Source of the DNA: EW11 sp035765635
GTDB taxonomy: Bacteria > Verrucomicrobiota > Verrucomicrobiia > Opitutales > Opitutaceae
DNA: 64,000 bases
Reading direction: 5' to 3'
Assembly (NCBI GenBank): GCA_035765635.1
Contig: DASTWZ010000022.1
Span: 7,211 to 71,210, forward strand
A model generated the notes under the pieces. That model saw nothing but the letters and a program-made list of their open reading frames with translations, ran no database searches and was not told the origin of the DNA. Position numbers and translations under genes: made by a program. The first letter of the stretch is position 1. Each line of letters starts with the position of its first letter. Shown piece after piece: positions 57,059-64,000 of this stretch.

Positions 57059-58159
57059 ATGGCGGAATCCATGATCGATTCTCTCAACGTAAACCTCGGT
57101 GAGCGAAGCTACCCGCTGCGTTTTGGCGCGGATCTGACGGCTGAAATCAAAGCCAAGGTTGGCGAGCTGCTCGCTGCTGGTCGCAAGGTGGTGGTGGTCA
57201 CCGATACGACGGTGCGCGTTGCGCTGGCCGGCGGGTTTGCCCAGATGTTCGACGGGGCACCGATCGTGGCCGTCGAACCTGGCGAGGAGAGTAAATCGCT
57301 ACCGGTCTATGGCCGCGTCCTGGACTTCCTGGCGGAGCAGAAAATCGACCGCGGCGGCGTGGTCTTCGCCGTCGGAGGCGGCGTTATTGGCGATCTGGCG
57401 GGCTTTGCGGCGGCGTCGTATTTGCGCGGGGTCGATTTCATTCAAATCCCGACCACGCTCCTCGCCATGGTGGACAGCAGTGTCGGCGGAAAAACCGGCA
57501 TCAATCTGAAGGCGGGCAAGAATCTCGTCGGCGCCTTTCATCAGCCGCGTTTGGTCTACATCGCGACGGATTTTCTGCACACCCTGGCCCTGCGCGAATT
57601 TGCCGCGGGCATGGCTGAAATCATCAAGACTGGTCTCCTTGGGGAACCAGCTCTTTTCGAGCAGCTCGAGTGCGAGACGTTGACGCCCAATCATCCCAAT
57701 CTCGCCCAGGTGATACGCGCCTGCTGCGCGCTCAAGGCCCGCGTCGTTGAGGCGGATGAACGCGAGACCGCCAAGGAGGGAGGCCGGGCGCTGCTCAATC
57801 TCGGCCACACGTTTGGCCACGCGATCGAGCAAGTTACCCGCTACGGCGAATATCTCCACGGAGAAGCGGTGGCGATCGGCTTGGTCGCAGCCGCTCATTT
57901 GTCGGCAAAGATGACTTTGATTTCACCAAACGATGTTTCGCGGATCGAGCGCGTGATTCAGGCGCACGGCCTGCCGCTGCGGCTGCGTCAGCCACTGCGC
58001 GTCGGCGATCTGATGTCGGCGGTCGCTCGCGACAAAAAAGTTCGCTCGGGTCTGCCCCGCTTCATCCTATTGAAACGGATCGGCGAAGCGGCGACGGAAT
58101 CGAACATCGATCCAGCCACCGTGGAAATTTGTTTCCGGCTCGTTGGCGCAACGGACTGA
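57059..58159 (+). CDS. aroB: 3-dehydroquinate synthase
   Basis: From ATG 57059 the product is 366 residues, the normal size; ATG 57071 (after GGCGGA) is nearly as good. Family motifs are VAVGGGVIGDLAGFAAASYLRGVDFIQIPTTLLAMVDSSVGGKTGINLKAGKN and the zinc site GHTFGHAIEQVTRYGEYLHGEAVAIG. It makes the carbocycle of the shikimate pathway. The frame is open upstream to 56861 but without AroB similarity. The FGE-like gene follows after 19 bp. Confidence 0.95.
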   Translation: MAESMIDSLNVNLGERSYPLRFGADLTAEIKAKVGELLAAGRKVVVVTDTTVRVALAGGFAQMFDGAPIVAVEPGEESKSLPVYGRVLDFLAEQKIDRGGVVFAVGGGVIGDLAGFAAASYLRGVDFIQIPTTLLAMVDSSVGGKTGINLKAGKNLVGAFHQPRLVYIATDFLHTLALREFAAGMAEIIKTGLLGEPALFEQLECETLTPNHPNLAQVIRACCALKARVVEADERETAKEGGRALLNLGHTFGHAIEQVTRYGEYLHGEAVAIGLVAAAHLSAKMTLISPNDVSRIERVIQAHGLPLRLRQPLRVGDLMSAVARDKKVRSGLPRFILLKRIGEAATESNIDPATVEICFRLVGATD

Positions 58160-58178
58160 ATCCTCTCATCTTTCGGCA

Positions 58179-59177
58179 ATGATTCCAGACATGGTTTGGG
58201 TTCCGGGCGGCGAGTTCTCGATGGGACTCTCCGCGGAAACTTCGGGGAGTGTTTGCAGCGTCGACGTTGCGTCCGATGCGCAGCCCGTTCACCGGGTTCA
58301 CGTCGCAGGATTCTGGATCGACTCGACGGAGGTGACAAACGCGGCTTTCGCGAAGTTTATCGCTGCCACCCATTATGTGACCGTGGCTGAACGGACGCCC
58401 AAACCGGAGGACTTGCCCGGAGTGCCGCCCGAACTCTTGAAGGCGGGTGGATTGGTTTTTCGCCCTCCCGCAGAAGCCGTGGCGCTGACCGACCCCACAG
58501 CCTGGTGGACCTATGTGCCCGGCGCCAACTGGCGTCACCCCGAAGGCCCCGCGAGCAGCATCGAGAATCGGCAGAATTATCCCGTGGTCCAAATCGCGTA
58601 TGAGGATGCCGCGGCCTATGCGGCATGGGCGGGTAAGCGCTTGCCCACGGAGGCAGAATGGGAACGCGCCGCCCGAGGAAAACGGGCCGACGAGTTGTAC
58701 CCCTGGGGCAACGAGCTCGTTCCTGGCGGCCATTGGCAGGCTAATATTTTTCAGGGTCACTTTCCGTATCAAAACACCGCCGCGGACGGCTTCGCCGGAC
58801 TGGCGCCGGTCGCGAGTTTTTCGCCGAATTCCTTCGGGCTCTACGATGTCTCGGGAAATGTTTGGGAGTGGTGCAGCGATTGGTATCGGCCGGACACCTA
58901 CGCGCGAGAGGTGCAGAGAGCTGAGGCAACAGGTGGCATCGTCGCGTCGCCGAAAGGCCCAGCAGAAGCCGAGAGCATGGATCCGAGCGAGCCGGGGATT
59001 AAGAAACGCGTCCAGCGCGGAGGCTCGTTTCTCTGCACCGATCAATATTGCTCGCGCTACATGACCGGCTCACGCGGACGCGGCGCGATCGACACCTCGA
59101 GCAATCACGTCGGCTTTCGCTGTGTGAAAGACGCCGACGCTCCGCCAGCCGAATCGAAAGTCACGGCTCATTTCTGA
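58179..59177 (+). CDS. Formylglycine-generating-enzyme-like (SUMF1/EgtB fold) protein
   Basis: From ATG 58179 the product is 332 residues. It begins WVPGGEFSMG, contains VNNAAFAKF-like and NYPVVQIAYEDAAAYAAWAGKRLPTEAEWERAARG, and ends GGSFLCTDQYCSRYMTGSRGRGAIDTSSNHVGFRCV. The Cys pair LCTDQYC matches the copper-binding active-site cysteines of true FGE, so it may convert a sulfatase Cys to formylglycine. No sulfatase gene lies in the window. A TTG at 58143 would overlap aroB. The last residues lie in a CGGCTCAT..GGTTAGGCC repeat copy. Confidence 0.88.
   Translation: MIPDMVWVPGGEFSMGLSAETSGSVCSVDVASDAQPVHRVHVAGFWIDSTEVTNAAFAKFIAATHYVTVAERTPKPEDLPGVPPELLKAGGLVFRPPAEAVALTDPTAWWTYVPGANWRHPEGPASSIENRQNYPVVQIAYEDAAAYAAWAGKRLPTEAEWERAARGKRADELYPWGNELVPGGHWQANIFQGHFPYQNTAADGFAGLAPVASFSPNSFGLYDVSGNVWEWCSDWYRPDTYAREVQRAEATGGIVASPKGPAEAESMDPSEPGIKKRVQRGGSFLCTDQYCSRYMTGSRGRGAIDTSSNHVGFRCVKDADAPPAESKVTAHF
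58882..58902. repeat. 21-bp palindrome, weaker
   Basis: Halves GGTATCG and ACCTACG, inside the FGE-like gene over WYRPDTY codons; could be chance. Confidence 0.42.
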
Positions 59178-59219
59178 GGTTAGGCCAGCCGCTGCCGAGG
59201 GCGCGGAAGATTCATCGAC

Positions 59220-59240
59220 TGTAGCCAGAATTCAGATACA
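59220..59240. repeat. 21-bp palindrome, intergenic
   Basis: Halves TGTAGCC and AGATACA around an AGAATTC centre, 23 bp before the ATG of the 59263 gene; a position where a bound protein could affect initiation. Confidence 0.7.
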
Positions 59241-59262
59241 AAGCCGTTCAACCCCCTTTCCC

Positions 59263-59919
59263 ATGTCGGCCATCGATGAAGGCATTGTGCGCGAGTATTT
59301 TGAACAGAACGGATTTCTCGTCCGGCAAGTTCGGAAGTACGAAGTGCAGGCGCGGAAGAAGACCGGCGACGAAGAGATCGATCTCTTGGTGTACAACCCG
59401 ACGTATCGCCGTGGAGTCCGGAAGCCGGACTTTTTCCTCTTTTCCAGCGAGCTCTCCTACATTCACCGCGCGATTATCGCGGTGAAACCATGGCACACCG
59501 GGCGGTTTACTCCGGGAACGTTGAAGAGCAGCCCGGAGGTTTTTCGCTTCCTCGAAGAAAACGTGCTGAAGGAAGCCACGCGGTTGTTTCCGACTTCGGG
59601 CAATGAGGCCGATGTGGAAAATGCCGGTGGCGAAGAAGGCGGATCGGAGCTGACGAAAATTCTCGTCCTGCCGAGCTTGCCGACCGCCGAGCCGTTTCGC
59701 TCGCAAAGCGTCGAACTCCTGAAAGAGCGCGGCGTGGACGCGATCATCTCGTTCCGCGCCATGCTGCTCGACATCATCGACAAGATCGAAACGAACCGAA
59801 ACTACGGCAAGAGCGACACGCTGCAGGTGATGCGGATTTTGAAGAATTACGACCTGCTGAAAGAAGCGCAGTTGGAGATGTTTTCCGATCGCGCGGCCAC
59901 AGCAGCGCGAAAAAAGTAA
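59263..59919 (+). CDS. Conserved hypothetical protein, possible nuclease-like fold
   Basis: The 218 residues begin MSAIDEGIVREYFEQNGFLVRQVRKYEVQARKKTGDEEIDLLVYNPTYRR and continue KPDFFLFSSELSYIHRAIIAVKPWHTGRFTP. The run E...EIDLLV...AIIAVKPW resembles the core of PD-(D/E)xK nucleases with the last Lys present; that is inference only. A C-terminal helical part follows. It has its own promoter region with a palindrome copy at 59220 and precedes lpxA. Confidence 0.6.
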   Translation: MSAIDEGIVREYFEQNGFLVRQVRKYEVQARKKTGDEEIDLLVYNPTYRRGVRKPDFFLFSSELSYIHRAIIAVKPWHTGRFTPGTLKSSPEVFRFLEENVLKEATRLFPTSGNEADVENAGGEEGGSELTKILVLPSLPTAEPFRSQSVELLKERGVDAIISFRAMLLDIIDKIETNRNYGKSDTLQVMRILKNYDLLKEAQLEMFSDRAATAARKK

Positions 59920-59940
59920 CGCGGCGTTTTCGATTGCGGA

Positions 59941-59966
59941 TCTCCTGTTCGCGGAGAATTTTTTTT
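59941..59966 (+). terminator. Possible weak terminator before lpxA
   Basis: TCTCC / GGAGA stem with a 7-base loop followed by AATTTTTTTT, between the hypothetical gene and the lpxA GTG at 59971. The stem is short, and the T tract may only serve as an AT-rich ribosome-entry region. Confidence 0.4.
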
Positions 59967-59970
59967 CACC

Positions 59971-60738
59971 GTGGCCACTGTCATTCATCCCACGGCAATC
60001 GTCGAACCCGGCGCTGAGCTGGGCGTCGATTGCGAGATCCAGGCGTACGCCGTTATCACCCGATATGCCCAACTCGGCGATCGCGTTGTGGTATCGCCCC
60101 ATGCTGTCGTCGGCGGGGAGCCGCAGTATTTGAAATTCGATCGCCGCACCGACACGCGCGCGATCGTCGGCGCGGGCTCGGTCCTGCGCGAATCCGTCAC
60201 GATCAATCGTTCGGTGTACGAGGGGAAAGCGACGCAGATCGGTCGCGATTGTTTCATCATGGCGTGTGGCCACGTCGCGCACGATTGCGTGGTGGGCAAC
60301 AATGTCGTGATCGCAAACACCGCGATGTTGGGGGGCCATGCCACGGTGGGCGATTTCGCGTTCATCGGCGGCGGCGCGGCGGTTCATCAATTTACCCGCG
60401 TCGGCGAGAGCGCGATGATTGGCGGTTTGTCGCGCGTGTCCTGTGACATCGCGCCTTTCCTTCTCGCGGCGGAGCGGGATGAAGTTTCGGGACTGAATTT
60501 GCTCGGACTCAAGCGCCGCGGCTTCGATCGCGCGGCGATCCAAGAATTGAAGACGGCGTTTCGTAGTGTTTTTGGCACTACAGGAAATATCCGCGCGCTC
60601 GCCACGGCCGCGCTGGAGTCGAAAACCTATTCCACCGCGCCCGCGCAGCAATTTCTCAGCTTCTTTCAAACCGGCAAACGCAGCTTCGCCCGCCCGAGCC
60701 GCAAGGGTCGACACTCGCAAAATGCCGAGAACGAATAA
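59971..60738 (+). CDS. lpxA: UDP-N-acetylglucosamine acyltransferase
   Basis: The 255 residues (GTG start) form a left-handed parallel beta helix with hexapeptide repeats (IHPTAIVEPGAELGVDCEIQAYAVI...). The catalytic His lies in MACGHVAHDCVVGN, and a helical C-terminal domain starts after GLNLLGLKRRGFDRAAIQELK. It performs the first step of lipid A synthesis. Its end overlaps pdxA by 17 bases. Confidence 0.94.
   Translation: MATVIHPTAIVEPGAELGVDCEIQAYAVITRYAQLGDRVVVSPHAVVGGEPQYLKFDRRTDTRAIVGAGSVLRESVTINRSVYEGKATQIGRDCFIMACGHVAHDCVVGNNVVIANTAMLGGHATVGDFAFIGGGAAVHQFTRVGESAMIGGLSRVSCDIAPFLLAAERDEVSGLNLLGLKRRGFDRAAIQELKTAFRSVFGTTGNIRALATAALESKTYSTAPAQQFLSFFQTGKRSFARPSRKGRHSQNAENE
60562..60582. 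repeat. 21-bp palindrome, both halves GTAGTG
   Basis: CGTAGTG and CACTACA around TTTTTGG, inside lpxA; this T-rich centre is unlike the gene around it. Confidence 0.82.
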
Positions 60739-61663
60739 GCTCGTTTTCACCTGCGGCGATCCGGCCGGGGTGGGGCCTGAAATCATTCAGTCGTGGATCG
60801 CGGCGAACTCCGCTGCCGCGCGCGAGGTCGCGATCGTGGGCGCGAAACGTTGGCTCGAGTCCTTCGATCTTCACGGAGCGATGCCGATCGCTGTCGGTGA
60901 CACATCGTTTCGCGCTGAGCCCGGAAAGCCGACCATCGAGGGCGCGAGGGTCGCGTTCGCCGCGCTGGAAAAATCCGCCGCGCTCGTTCGCGCCGGAGAA
61001 TACGACGGAGTCGTGACCGCGCCCGTCAGCAAGGGCTGGCTCGCGCAGGCGGGTTATCCATTTCCGGGCCAGACGGAATTTTTTGCAGACCGCTGGGGCG
61101 GCGATGCGACGATGGCGTTTTGCGGCGGCAAACTTCGCGTGGCCCTGCTCACTTGGCACATCCCGCTGCGCGACGTGCCAGCCCAACTCAGCCGCGAAGC
61201 CTTCGCGCGAACGGTCAAAGCCACCGCTCGGCTCGCGCTCGCCTGCCAGGAAAATCCCTCGCCAAACTTCGTGCCGCGCATCGGCGTTTGCGGCCTGAAT
61301 CCCCACGCGGGAGAAAACGGACTTCTCGGCACGGAAGAGCGCGACACGATCGACCCGATCCTCGATGAGCTGCGGAAAAGTTATCCTGGCCTTTCGCGTA
61401 GTGAACCGGGGGATACGCTTTTCGCGCGACAATTGAAGGGGGAGTTCGACGCCATCATCGCGCTCTATCACGACCAAGGCTTGGCGCCGTTGAAGACGCT
61501 CGATTTCGACGAATCGGTTAATGTGACCCTCGGACTTCCTCATGTGCGCACGAGTCCGGATCACGGGACGGCTTTCGGCATCGCGGGGAAAGGGCAGGCG
61601 AGTGCCCGCAGCTTCTCGAACGCGGTCGATGTCGCGCGCCGACTGCTCGCGTTGCCGCACTGA
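60722..61663 (+). CDS. pdxA: 4-hydroxythreonine-4-phosphate dehydrogenase PdxA
   Basis: From ATG 60722 the product is 313 residues: FTCGDPAGVGPEII, VVTAPVSKGWLAQAG, LLTWHIPLRDV, GLNPHAGENGLLG and IALYHDQGLAPLK. It acts in the DXP-dependent pyridoxal-phosphate pathway. Two of the three metal-binding His (in NPHAGE and YHDQG) are present, but the usual GHTEF motif reads GQTEF here (residue about 115), so the first metal His is replaced by Gln. The gene is cotranscribed with lpxA. A longer in-frame reading to 60566 is not credible. Confidence 0.9.
   Translation: MPRTNKLVFTCGDPAGVGPEIIQSWIAANSAAAREVAIVGAKRWLESFDLHGAMPIAVGDTSFRAEPGKPTIEGARVAFAALEKSAALVRAGEYDGVVTAPVSKGWLAQAGYPFPGQTEFFADRWGGDATMAFCGGKLRVALLTWHIPLRDVPAQLSREAFARTVKATARLALACQENPSPNFVPRIGVCGLNPHAGENGLLGTEERDTIDPILDELRKSYPGLSRSEPGDTLFARQLKGEFDAIIALYHDQGLAPLKTLDFDESVNVTLGLPHVRTSPDHGTAFGIAGKGQASARSFSNAVDVARRLLALPH
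61397..61417 (+). repeat. 21-bp palindrome, GTAGTG type
   Basis: Halves CGTAGTG and GGATACG, inside pdxA, with the GTAGTG half on the coding strand. Confidence 0.74.
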
Positions 61664-61711
61664 TCCGATCTCAGAGTTGCAAGCGGGAGGCGCGTGCGTT
61701 CCCTTGCTGAA

Positions 61712-62104
61712 ATGTCCGACACTCCTGCTCCAACTTTGCCCACCGCTCCGGCCTCCGAAGGTCCGCGCATCGGCAACGAGAACTTGGTGCGGCTCACCGA
61801 GCCGGCCGGGCAGAAGGTCGCCGCGCTCGCTCAACGTGAAAAACAGGGCGAGTTTCTCCGCGTCGCGATCACGGGCGGTGGCTGCAACGGCCTGAGCTAC
61901 AAACTGCGGTTCGCTACCGAGCCGAAGAAAGGCGACATCCTCGTGAATACGGCCGGCGCCCGCGTGCTGGTTGATCCGAAGACCGCGCTTTATCTCAAGG
62001 GCACCGTGCTGGATTATTCTAATCGCATGGTTGGCGGCGGCTTCAAATTTTCGAACCCGAACGCGAAAGCGAGCTGCTCCTGTGGCGAGAGCTTCAGCGT
62101 GTGA
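61712..62104 (+). CDS. A-type iron-sulfur cluster carrier, IscA/HesB-like
   Basis: From ATG 61712 the product is 130 residues. After an unusual N-terminal Pro/Thr/Ala stretch (about 1-20) the HesB domain has GGGCNGLSYKLRF (Cys1) and CSCGESFSV (Cys2-x-Cys3), the three cluster-ligating cysteines. It probably delivers Fe-S clusters to client enzymes. A GTG at 61694 gives six extra residues. No other isc/suf genes lie nearby. Confidence 0.9.
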   Translation: MSDTPAPTLPTAPASEGPRIGNENLVRLTEPAGQKVAALAQREKQGEFLRVAITGGGCNGLSYKLRFATEPKKGDILVNTAGARVLVDPKTALYLKGTVLDYSNRMVGGGFKFSNPNAKASCSCGESFSV

Positions 62105-62219
62105 ATTCTAGGGGAGTTTCCGGCCGCTTCATCGGTAGCTCCGGTGCTAAATATATATTGTCAGCGCGGCAGTTCCGAGTGAAATGCTGACTCCGAGTAC
62201 TCTCACCAAAACCTTATTG

Positions 62220-62900
62220 ATGGCTAATTCGTTTCCCTCTTCGGGCGGCAACCGCCCCGGTCAGTATCAGCGTCGTAGCAACAACGACCCTTTTGCGAGC
62301 ATCCGCCGCAACGCTAGAATCAAGGTCCCGCAAATTCGCGTGATCAGCCCAGAGGGAAAGCAGCTCGGAATCATGCAGACCGACAAGGCGCTGCAACTCG
62401 CCGTCCAGGTTGGTCTCGATCTCGTCGAAGTCGCGCCGAACGCCCAGCCGCCGGTTTGCCGCATCATGGATTTTGGCAAGTACGTCTACGAGGAGCAGAA
62501 GAAGCATTCCCACGTCAAAGCCACCGCGAGCAAGATCAAGGAGATCGAGTTCACCGCGCGCATCGAGACGAACGACTTCTACACCAAGCTCCGCCACGCC
62601 GAGGAATTTCTCGATCACGGCAACAAGGTGAAACTCCGCCTCAAGTTCCGCGGCCGCGAGATGGCGCATACCGAAATCGGTTTCGAGATGATCAAGAAAG
62701 CGATCGTCGAACTTTCCGGCATGGGCCATCCCGACAGCGAGCCACGCCTCTTGGGCAAGCAGATCAACGTCATGTTGACGCCGCTTCCCGCCAACAAGCG
62801 GAAGCCGAAATTCCACACGCCGGAAGAAGGCGAATCTCAAGAATACGAGAACGGCGGCGATGATAACGACGAGGACGAACCCGTCGTTAAACCGGCCTGA
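62220..62900 (+). CDS. infC: Translation initiation factor IF-3
   Basis: From ATG 62220 the product is 226 residues; an in-frame ATG at 62184 is possible. It has the N-domain (NARIKVPQIRVISPEGKQLGIMQTDKALQLA...LDLVEVAPNAQPPVCRIMDFGKYVYEEQKK) and C-domain (IEFTARIETNDFYTKLRHAEEFLDHGNKVKLRLKFRGREMAH). An acidic tail (EEGESQEYENGGDDNDEDEP) is longer than in the E. coli protein. The start region may carry IF-3-type autogenous control. Confidence 0.95.
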   Translation: MANSFPSSGGNRPGQYQRRSNNDPFASIRRNARIKVPQIRVISPEGKQLGIMQTDKALQLAVQVGLDLVEVAPNAQPPVCRIMDFGKYVYEEQKKHSHVKATASKIKEIEFTARIETNDFYTKLRHAEEFLDHGNKVKLRLKFRGREMAHTEIGFEMIKKAIVELSGMGHPDSEPRLLGKQINVMLTPLPANKRKPKFHTPEEGESQEYENGGDDNDEDEPVVKPA

Positions 62901-62920
62901 TAGCATCGACGAGGCGAGCT

Positions 62921-63964
62921 TTGCGCGGATTTTCGAGAAGGCTCGTCCTAGCGTTCCTGCTTTTCCTAGCGGTTGCCAGCGCGGCGACATCACTCCTCGC
63001 CGCGCCGCGTTCCGCGCCGACTCGTTCGCGCAGCGGCTCCTTCGTCTCGATCCATGGCATCGAGTACATCAGCACGACGGAGTTCGCCAGCCGCTACGAC
63101 TTGAAAGCCGTCTGGACCACGCGTGGCAAACGCGTGGCCATCATCGGCGGAAAAACCCGCGTCGAACTCGAGGCCGACGCACGCGACTGCCAGGTCAACT
63201 CCCTCCGCGTCCTCATGGGCGAACCGGCCCGTCTGTATCGAAAAACTTTATACATCAGCAAAATCGATGCGGAGCGTTTCATCGGTCCGATCATCGATCC
63301 GAGTCTGCAACATTCGCCGCGCGCCGCGGTGCGCGTGGTCGCTCTCGACGCTGGCCATGGCGGAAGAGACAAAGGCAAAGTCAATGATCGTCTCGGCGTG
63401 ATGGAAAAGACCGTCACGCTCGATGTCGTGCAGCGCCTCAAGAAAATACTCGAGGCCTCGGGCTTCAAAGTGGTGCTCACGCGCAGCGATGATCGCTATG
63501 TCGAACTCGACGATCGTCCCGCTCTGGCAAAAAAGGCCGGCGCGGATGTTTTCGTCAGCGTGCATTTCAACTCGGTCGAGACCGGTGCGAAACGCGTGAC
63601 TGGCGTGGAGGTATTTTCGCTGACGCCGCAGTACCAATTTTCGACGGACGACAGCCAGCGCGAGGCCACGGATCAGGCGAGGATTTTCAATCCGGGAAAC
63701 GCCAACGACGCGTTGAATTCAAGACTTGGATACGAGATTCACCGGCAGATCGTGCACGACTTGAAAGTCGCGGACCGCGGTCACAAGCGCCAGCGGTTCA
63801 AAGTGCTTCGGCTGGCCGAGTGCCCGGCCGTCTTGATCGAAGGCGGCTATCTATCGAACGACACCGAGGCGCGAAAGATCGCCACGGCTTCGTTTCGCCA
63901 GAACCTGGCCCGGTCGATCGCCGACGGCGTGATCAATTTCGCCGAGCTTGTGAAAGCAAAGTAG
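62921..63964 (+). CDS. N-acetylmuramoyl-L-alanine amidase (Amidase_3)
   Basis: The 347 residues (TTG start, GAGGCGAGC before it) have a signal peptide (RRLVLAFLLFLAVASAATSLLAA). An N-terminal domain of about 100 residues has copper-amine-oxidase-N-like or AMIN-like strands. The amidase domain has zinc and catalytic residues in ALDAGHGGRDKG, MEKTVTLDV, SVHFNS and CPAVLIEGGYLSN. It cleaves the amide bond between muramic acid and the peptide stem at division. Confidence 0.9.
   Translation: MRGFSRRLVLAFLLFLAVASAATSLLAAPRSAPTRSRSGSFVSIHGIEYISTTEFASRYDLKAVWTTRGKRVAIIGGKTRVELEADARDCQVNSLRVLMGEPARLYRKTLYISKIDAERFIGPIIDPSLQHSPRAAVRVVALDAGHGGRDKGKVNDRLGVMEKTVTLDVVQRLKKILEASGFKVVLTRSDDRYVELDDRPALAKKAGADVFVSVHFNSVETGAKRVTGVEVFSLTPQYQFSTDDSQREATDQARIFNPGNANDALNSRLGYEIHRQIVHDLKVADRGHKRQRFKVLRLAECPAVLIEGGYLSNDTEARKIATASFRQNLARSIADGVINFAELVKAK
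63234..63254. repeat. 21-bp palindrome, GTAT/ATAC type
   Basis: Halves TGTATCG and TTATACA around an A-rich centre, inside the amidase gene. Confidence 0.68.
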
Positions 63965-64000
63965 GATCGCCGGACGGCCTCCTGGGGTAGGGCGAGCCGT

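Noticed and set aside
62105..62219. tRNA or structured RNA before infC
   Set aside because: No cloverleaf or T-loop could be found; the region is only AT-rich around 62147-62160.

Overview
The window is a GC-rich (about 60%) bacterial chromosome segment. Its gene set and its many palindromic intergenic repeats fit the Verrucomicrobiota, most likely an Opitutaceae relative. The evidence is an exosortase-driven exopolysaccharide locus, TIGR02466 and TIGR04325 family proteins, RecQ and RlmN of the usual bacterial type, Lpt and LpxA genes (a Gram-negative envelope) and CACGAA-type intergenic repeats. The taxonomic placement is inference; no rRNA or other marker RNA was seen.

Layout. (1) 1-16095, minus strand: one long polysaccharide operon. 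In transcription order it holds an exosortase with an EpsI-like C-terminal domain, a TPR protein, an outer-membrane barrel, a Wza-like export lipoprotein, a Wzc-like tyrosine autokinase, an O-antigen-ligase/polymerase-like protein, an ABC-2 permease, a glycosyltransferase, a Wzt-like ATPase, a GT4 glycosyltransferase and a HAD-like protein that runs off the left edge. A WcaI-like glycosyltransferase is divergent at 16301. (2) 17.5-23.9 kb: small envelope proteins, a GH31 glucosidase, rlmN, a secreted protein and a large repeat block. (3) 24-33.2 kb: a B12 island. A methionine synthase split into two genes is divergent from a cobalamin riboswitch followed by btuB-btuF-btuC-btuD-cobO. (4) 33.4-43.4 kb: recQ, a hybrid histidine kinase, the livKHMGF operon and lptG. 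(5) 43.4-45.1 kb: an IS110 element with a readable bridge-RNA candidate, placed against a palindromic repeat. (6) 45-54 kb: lipoprotein, dgkA, SDR, 2OG oxygenase, thpR, a DbpA-like helicase, a glycosyltransferase, a TIGR04325 methyltransferase and envelope proteins. (7) 54.4-64 kb: xylA with its LacI regulator, then aroB, an FGE-like protein, lpxA, pdxA, an IscA-like protein, infC and an amidase.

The most unusual signal is not a gene. A 21-bp imperfect palindrome, GTAG/GTAT then 11 bases then (A/C)TAC, occurs 29 times by eye across the window, mostly inside coding sequences and independent of reading frame. Its spacing is fixed far beyond chance. I know of no described motif that matches it. 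Several classes of large nested inverted repeats fill the intergenic regions.
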